Shown piece after piece: positions 1 through 2,765 of a stretch of DNA of 5,330 nucleotides. The notes under the pieces were generated by a model. That model saw only the letters and a program-made list of their open reading frames with translations, did no database searches and was not told the DNA's origin. Position 1 is the stretch's first letter. Each line of letters begins with the position of its first letter. The position numbers were made by a program, and so were the translations under genes. The DNA is from Geobacter sp. (GTDB lineage Bacteria > Desulfobacterota > Desulfuromonadia > Geobacterales > DSM-12255): NCBI GenBank assembly GCA_012026855.1, contig VEOV01000335.1, positions 1 to 5,330 on the forward strand, in the 5' to 3' direction.

Positions 1-1034
1 CCTTTACGGACGATCAGGTCCAGGTTCTTGATGACATCGACACCGTCGATCTGCTTGCACAGGCCACTGATTTCCAGGATGATATCACCGCAGGGGCGTT
101 CCGGTTTGAACACCACGTATGGGTATTTCCGTGAGGAGACCGGCATCTCTTCGATGGTCAGCTTGTCCAGCAGCTTCTTGCGCGAGGTGGCCTGCTTGGC
201 TTTGGAGGCGTTGGAGCTGAACCGCTGGATGAACTCCTTCAGTTCGTTGGCCTTGTCGGTGACCTTGCGATTCTCGTCCTGCTTCTGTTTCAGGGTCAGC
301 TGGCTCGCCTGGTACCAGAAATCGTAGTTGCCCACGTAGACCTTGATCTGGCCGAAGTCGATGTCGGCCACATGGGTGCAGACCTGGTTGAGGAAGTGAC
401 GGTCGTGGGAGACGACGATAACGGTGTTGTTGAAGCGAAAGAGAAAATCCTCCAGCCAGGCGATGGATTTCAGATCCAGGTGGTTGGTCGGCTCGTCCAG
501 GAGGAGGATGTCCGGGTTGCCGAACAGCGCCTGGGCCAGGAGCACCCGCACCTTGTCGCCGCTCTCCAGATCCTTCATCTTCTTGCTGCGCAGCTCTTCC
601 GGGATACCGAGGCCGTTGAGCAGCACAGCTGCCTCTGACTCCGCTTCGTAGCCGTTCATCTCGGCGAATTCCCCTTCCAGTTCGGCCGACCTGATGCCGT
701 CCTCTTCAGAGAACTCAGGTTTGGCGTAGATCGCCTCCCGCTCGGCCATGACGTCAAATAGCCGTTTGTGGCCCATGATAACCGTATTGAAGACCGCTTC
801 CTCGTCAAAAGCGAACTGGTCCTGACGCAGTACGGCGATCCGCTCCCGCGGCCCGACGCTGATCTCCCCCTTGTCCGCCTCGGCCTCTCCGGCCAGGATC
901 TTGAGGAAGGTGGATTTGCCGGCGCCGTTGGCACCGATGAGCCCGTAGCAGTTGCCCGGGGTGAATTTGATGTTGACGTCCTTGAAGATGACCCTCTTGC
1001 CGTAGGCGAGGGCGATGTTGTTTGCTGCGATCAT
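1..1034 (-). CDS. ybiT: ABC-F family ATPase, YbiT-like (partial; C-terminal part beyond left edge)
   Basis: This is a soluble ABC-F ATPase, a family that binds the ribosome E site and modulates translation; it has no membrane segments. The 344 residues seen are about 65% of the roughly 530 of E. coli YbiT. The first nucleotide-binding domain has Walker A GANGAGKST (34-42), a degenerate signature LESGD (156-160), Walker B/DEPTNHLD (175-187) and the SHDRHF switch (H210). The stretches LRQDQFAFDE, TVIMGHKRLF and RFSSNASKAKQATSRKK closely resemble YbiT as I recall it. Residues about 240-305 are the charged interdomain linker that contacts tRNA and rRNA in ABC-F proteins, and the second ATPase domain has just begun at the edge. 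The ATG at 1034 is supported by AAGGGAG at 1042-1048, seven bases upstream. A terminator-like hairpin sits directly upstream. The subfamily is confident; the precise cellular role is not known from sequence. Confidence 0.95.
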   Translation of the reverse strand, partial: MIAANNIALAYGKRVIFKDVNIKFTPGNCYGLIGANGAGKSTFLKILAGEAEADKGEISVGPRERIAVLRQDQFAFDEEAVFNTVIMGHKRLFDVMAEREAIYAKPEFSEEDGIRSAELEGEFAEMNGYEAESEAAVLLNGLGIPEELRSKKMKDLESGDKVRVLLAQALFGNPDILLLDEPTNHLDLKSIAWLEDFLFRFNNTVIVVSHDRHFLNQVCTHVADIDFGQIKVYVGNYDFWYQASQLTLKQKQDENRKVTDKANELKEFIQRFSSNASKAKQATSRKKLLDKLTIEEMPVSSRKYPYVVFKPERPCGDIILEISGLCKQIDGVDVIKNLDLIVRK

Positions 1035-1055
1035 GGTGTGACTCCCTTGTGCGAC

Positions 1056-1087
1056 AATAAAAAAACCACAGGGCTGATCCCTGTGGT
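1056..1087 (-). terminator. Intrinsic terminator / possible attenuator before the ABC-F gene
   Basis: Read on the minus strand, ACCACAGGG (1087-1079) and CCCTGTGGT (1073-1065) form a perfect 9-bp stem with a 5-nt loop, followed by seven T (1065-1059) and then ATT. This is a classic Rho-independent terminator. It can end the TPR gene transcript about 95 nt after that gene's stop. Because the T-tract ends only about 22 nt before the ABC-F ATG, no ordinary promoter fits between them, so the hairpin is probably inside the ABC-F leader as well. Confidence 0.85.
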
Positions 1088-1103
1088 CAGGTGAATTAAT
1101 GAG

Positions 1104-1132
1104 AGAATAGCACAACTATCCGTAAATCCCAA
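1104..1132 (-). promoter_or_regulatory. Predicted sigma70 promoter for the ABC-F gene
   Basis: On the minus strand, TTGGGA (1132-1127) is followed after exactly 17 bp by TATTCT (1109-1104). The -10 is preceded by TGC, giving an extended -10. The start of transcription would be near 1097, upstream of the terminator hairpin, giving a leader of about 63 nt. Each hexamer matches consensus at 4 of 6 bases; spacing and the TG element raise the confidence. Not experimentally supported. Confidence 0.55.
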
Positions 1133-1182
1133 GCTTTTTCTGCCAGCAGGCCAGGTCCAGTGCCTGGCGTGGGCGAGTTTGC

Positions 1183-1635
1183 CTAGCGGAGCCCGAGCCT
1201 GGTGAGTAGCCAGCCAAGATACCTGTTGAGCGGATGACTCCGCTCCAGAGAGGGGAACAGCAGGGGCTTGCGCATACCGAGCTCGATCAGTTTCTGCATG
1301 ATCTGTTCATTGCCCTCTTTGGCGATGCCCTGGCGAAAGATGCGCAGGGCTTCTTCCTTGTTGCCGGCCAGGAGGTGAACCCTGCCAAGGTGCAGATAGT
1401 GAATCGAATTGTCCGGCTCATGTGTCAGCGCGTTCTGACAGAGATCGACCCCTTTTCTGGTTTGACCCCGTTCTTTGGCGATGCAGAACCCGAGATGGGA
1501 GTGCCATTGGGGCGCATTGAACAACTTCAGACCCCGTTCCAGTGAGGCCAGGGCGGCAATGGTGTTTTCTGCAGCCAGCTCAAGCTCCGCCCGGATGAAT
1601 TCCTGCTCTGCCGTCAAGGTTGCCATCTGTTCCAT
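1183..1635 (-). CDS. Small tetratricopeptide-repeat (TPR) protein
   Basis: This 150-residue protein is built almost entirely of TPR helices and probably acts as a protein-binding adaptor in the cytoplasm; no partner can be named. Three consecutive 34-residue units can be marked: residues 8-41 (weak), 42-75 (WHSHLGFCIAKERG...ALTHEPD) and 76-109 (IHYLHLGRVHLLAGNKEEALRIFRQGI, the clearest). A basic, Pro-containing tail follows (RKPLLFPSLERSHPLNRYLG), which I associate with similar Geobacter proteins. There is no signal peptide or membrane segment. I chose the ATG at 1635 because GGGAG lies at 1647-1643 just upstream. The frame stays open to a TTG at 1683, but that TTG lacks a ribosome binding site and falls in a possible -35 box. 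The gene is in the same orientation as the ABC-F gene but is separated from it by a terminator. Confident as a TPR protein; function unknown. Confidence 0.85.
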   Translation of the reverse strand: MEQMATLTAEQEFIRAELELAAENTIAALASLERGLKLFNAPQWHSHLGFCIAKERGQTRKGVDLCQNALTHEPDNSIHYLHLGRVHLLAGNKEEALRIFRQGIAKEGNEQIMQKLIELGMRKPLLFPSLERSHPLNRYLGWLLTRLGLR

Positions 1636-1653
1636 TGAGATTCTCCCAGCGGC

Positions 1654-1683
1654 AGAATAGCCCAGAAACAGTTTATAAGTCAA
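1654..1683 (-). promoter_or_regulatory. Possible promoter of the TPR gene
   Basis: On the minus strand, TTGACT (1683-1678) and TATTCT (1659-1654) are separated by 18 bp. The predicted start near 1647 would place the Shine-Dalgarno sequence almost at the 5' end of the mRNA, which is tight. That weakens the call, although the -35 matches consensus at 5 of 6 bases. Confidence 0.35.
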
Positions 1684-1730
1684 TCGCTTAGACCGCTTCC
1701 GGCGGCGCAGGTGAATCTGTTTAAGTAGTA

Positions 1731-1739
1731 TGCTACAAT
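1731..1739 (+). promoter_or_regulatory. Extended -10 promoter of the VF530-peroxidase operon
   Basis: TGC followed by TACAAT makes a good extended -10 element. The -35 region 17 bp upstream (GTGAAT, 1711-1716) is poor, as is tolerated at extended -10 promoters. Transcription would start near 1746, giving a leader of about 54 nt. The -10 overlaps a small inverted repeat, GTAG (1725-1728) and CTAC (1733-1736), which could be an operator but may be chance. Confidence 0.45.
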
Positions 1740-1799
1740 GAAGCGTCGCTGTCAGGCTGTTGGCATGGGGCGGCTGATGCAGGTAATCACGAGGTGAGT

Positions 1800-2030
1800 A
1801 TGGGCAAGCAACAAAGTATTGATCTTCTCCATGGGGTAACGCTGCAGGCGATTGTTGAGCAGCTGGTGGCTCAGTTCGGCTGGGACGAGCTGGGACGGCG
1901 TGTTGCCATTCGCTGCTTTACCCATGAGCCGAGCATCTCCTCCAGTCTGAAGTTTCTGCGGCGCACCCCCTGGGCAAGGGACAAGGTGGAGGAACTCTAT
2001 CTGCGCTGGAAAATGGAGGCACAACCATGA
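1800..2030 (+). CDS. VF530 family (DUF2132) small DNA-binding protein
   Basis: The 76-residue product matches the VF530/DUF2132 family across nearly its whole length. The characteristic segments are DLLHGVTLQAIVEQLV, FGWDELGRR, IRCFTHEPSISSSLKFLRRTPWAR and the ending KVEELY. The family is named after a Vibrio fischeri protein described as DNA-binding; its physiological role is unclear. The protein is compact, with no signal peptide or Cys cluster (one Cys only). The start is taken as ATG at 1800, with GAGG at 1791-1794 five bases before it; an in-frame GTG at 1794 overlaps the Shine-Dalgarno sequence and is unlikely to be used. The stop codon overlaps the ATG of the peroxidase gene (ATGA), so the two are almost certainly co-transcribed and translationally coupled. 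Family identity is confident; any regulatory link to the peroxidase is inference. Confidence 0.9.
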   Translation: MGKQQSIDLLHGVTLQAIVEQLVAQFGWDELGRRVAIRCFTHEPSISSSLKFLRRTPWARDKVEELYLRWKMEAQP

Positions 2031-2503
2031 CCATTTATGATTTCGAGGTTACCACCATCGCTGGCGAACCGTTCTCCATGGTAGCTTACCAGGGGAAGGT
2101 ACTGCTGATCGTCAATGTGGCCAGCAAATGCGGCTTCACCCCCCAGTATGCCGGCCTGGAAGAGCTCTACCGGCAGTATCAACCGCAAGGCCTGGTGGTG
2201 CTCGGCTTCCCCTGCGACCAGTTCGGCCACCAGGAGCCGGGGGACGAGGCTGAGATCAGGAACTTCTGTTCCCTTAACTATGACGTGACTTTTCCTATGT
2301 TTGCCAAGATCGAGGTCAACGGCGACGGCACCCATCCGCTCTTTCAGTATCTGAAGAAGGAGCAGCCGGGTCTTCTGGGGAGTGAGTCACTCAAGTGGAA
2401 CTTTACCAAGTTTCTTGTGGACCGGGAGGGGCGGGTGGTCAGGCGCTATGCACCATCCACCACACCGGCGGACATCGGGAAGGATATAGCGGCTTTGTTA
2501 TGA
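2027..2503 (+). CDS. Glutathione peroxidase family protein (Cys type, probably thioredoxin-dependent)
   Basis: The enzyme reduces hydrogen peroxide and organic hydroperoxides in a thioredoxin-like fold. At 158 residues it has the usual length of a bacterial GPx. Signature segments are NVASKCGFTPQY (peroxidatic C35), LGFPCDQFGHQEPG (Q69) and LKWNFTKFL (W124, N125), so the Cys-Gln-Trp-Asn catalytic set is complete. Cys replaces selenocysteine: the codon is TGC, not TGA. C63 and C81 occupy the positions conserved in thioredoxin-dependent GPx-like enzymes, with C81 (in FCSLNYDVTFPMF) at the resolving-Cys position. Thioredoxin is therefore a more likely reductant than glutathione. There is no signal peptide, so it is cytoplasmic. 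The start ATG overlaps the VF530 stop by four bases and relies on translational coupling, with GGAGG (2012-2016) about ten bases upstream. It is the last gene of the operon. Confidence 0.95.
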   Translation: MTIYDFEVTTIAGEPFSMVAYQGKVLLIVNVASKCGFTPQYAGLEELYRQYQPQGLVVLGFPCDQFGHQEPGDEAEIRNFCSLNYDVTFPMFAKIEVNGDGTHPLFQYLKKEQPGLLGSESLKWNFTKFLVDREGRVVRRYAPSTTPADIGKDIAALL

Positions 2504-2527
2504 AATGAGAAGATATTGTTTTTCTTT

Positions 2528-2553
2528 GTCTAACCGATTTTTTCTAATTAGAC
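2528..2553. repeat. Short inverted repeat next to a strong promoter
   Basis: GTCTAA (2528-2533) is mirrored by TTAGAC (2548-2553), and the right arm also lies in a 10-bp palindrome, TCTAATTAGA (2543-2552). The right arm ends two bases before the TTGACA -35 box at 2556. This could be a regulator binding site, but the region is AT-rich and chance is a real possibility. Confidence 0.3.
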
Positions 2554-2555
2554 TG

Positions 2556-2584
2556 TTGACAATAAAATAACCCCGTTGTATAAG
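2556..2584 (+). promoter_or_regulatory. Near-consensus sigma70 promoter in the peroxidase-RHS intergenic region
   Basis: TTGACA (2556-2561, 6 of 6) is followed after the ideal 17 bp by TATAAG (2579-2584, 5 of 6). This is the best promoter in the window. Transcription would start near 2590, in a stretch without a recognisable gene, and meet a strong terminator about 95 nt later. Confidence 0.75.
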
Positions 2585-2597
2585 AACAGCGTTTTAA

Positions 2598-2621
2598 TGA
2601 AATGTGATGGGGTGAAATGTG
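2598..2621 (+). repeat. 9-bp direct repeat in the candidate small RNA
   Basis: TGAAATGTG occurs at 2598-2606 and again at 2613-2621, a 15-nt period, within the unpaired 5' part of the predicted RNA. It could be a duplicated protein or RNA target site. Confidence 0.6.
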
Positions 2622-2644
2622 GAGGAAACAATAGAAAACAACTG

Positions 2645-2685
2645 AAAGCCGCTTTCCCGGTGTGACACCGGGAGGCGGCTTTTTT
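2645..2685 (+). terminator. Strong Rho-independent terminator
   Basis: AAAGCCGC (2645-2652) pairs with GCGGCTTT (2675-2682), and TCCCGGTG (2655-2662) pairs with CACCGGGA (2666-2673). A small internal bulge separates the two helices and the loop is only three bases. A run of T (2680-2685) follows. It terminates the candidate small RNA and also any transcript reading through from the peroxidase gene. The A run on the left side could give some activity on the opposite strand. Confidence 0.9.
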
Positions 2686-2698
2686 CGTTTATGAGACT

Positions 2699-2707
2699 TG
2701 CTATAAA
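2699..2707 (+). promoter_or_regulatory. Possible extended -10 promoter of the RHS gene
   Basis: TGC directly precedes TATAAA (2702-2707; 5 of 6 matches to the -10 consensus). No acceptable -35 is seen, because the terminator T-tract occupies that place. The predicted start near 2714 would give the RHS mRNA its own leader of about 50 nt, independent of the upstream terminated RNA. Confidence 0.4.
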
Positions 2708-2765
2708 GATAATTGACTTGATTGACTGTGATTTCAAACATGAGCTGAAGATATGAGGGGTTGCC

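Larger units (their letters stand above)
2590..2685 (+). ncRNA. Candidate small RNA or terminated leader RNA (unrecognised class)
   Basis: A transcript of about 95 nt is predicted from the strong promoter at 2556-2584 to the end of the intrinsic terminator at 2685. Its first 55 nt are purine- and A-rich and weakly structured, containing GGGG, GGAGG and a 9-nt direct repeat; its 3' half is the terminator hairpin. I do not recognise a riboswitch family in it. A 22-codon ATG frame (2597-2665) is present, but it has no ribosome binding site and runs into the terminator stem, so it is unlikely to be translated. The layout fits a trans-acting sRNA (unpaired 5' region plus Rho-independent terminator). 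It could instead be an attenuated leader of the RHS gene, which begins 80 nt after the terminator. Confidence 0.45.

Noticed and set aside
656..934. 92-codon minus-strand frame inside the ABC-F gene
   Set aside because: It lies on the same strand but in another frame of a well-supported ABC-F sequence, and its product is low-complexity Arg/Ser-rich as expected from out-of-frame GC-rich DNA.
28..1094. Several plus-strand frames antisense to the ABC-F gene (28-327, 372-638, 424-651, 768-1094)
   Set aside because: Their products resemble no family, and they are the antisense shadow of a conserved ATPase.
1150..1168. Hairpin GCCAGG/CCTGGC as a terminator of the TPR gene
   Set aside because: The stem is only 6 bp and no T-tract follows on the minus strand; the hairpin at 1056-1087 is far better.
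1635..1683. TTG at 1683 as the start of the TPR protein
   Set aside because: It lacks a Shine-Dalgarno sequence, and the added 16 residues precede the first TPR; ATG at 1635 has GGGAG at a suitable distance.
1761..1780. TGGCATGGGG...GC as a sigma54 promoter for the VF530 operon
   Set aside because: The GG and GC dinucleotides are not at the required spacing and the TTGC half is absent.
1997..2335. 112-codon minus-strand frame antisense to the peroxidase
   Set aside because: The plus strand encodes all catalytic motifs of the GPx family; the antisense frame shows no motif and has no supporting context.
2597..2665. 22-codon ATG frame with two Cys in the candidate RNA
   Set aside because: It has no ribosome binding site, starts about 7 nt from the predicted RNA 5' end, and overlaps the terminator stem.
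2585..2690. Known riboswitch (c-di-GMP/cGAMP GEMM, fluoride, TPP, cobalamin) in the RHS leader
   Set aside because: I looked for their conserved cores and found none; only the promoter, repeat and terminator are supported.
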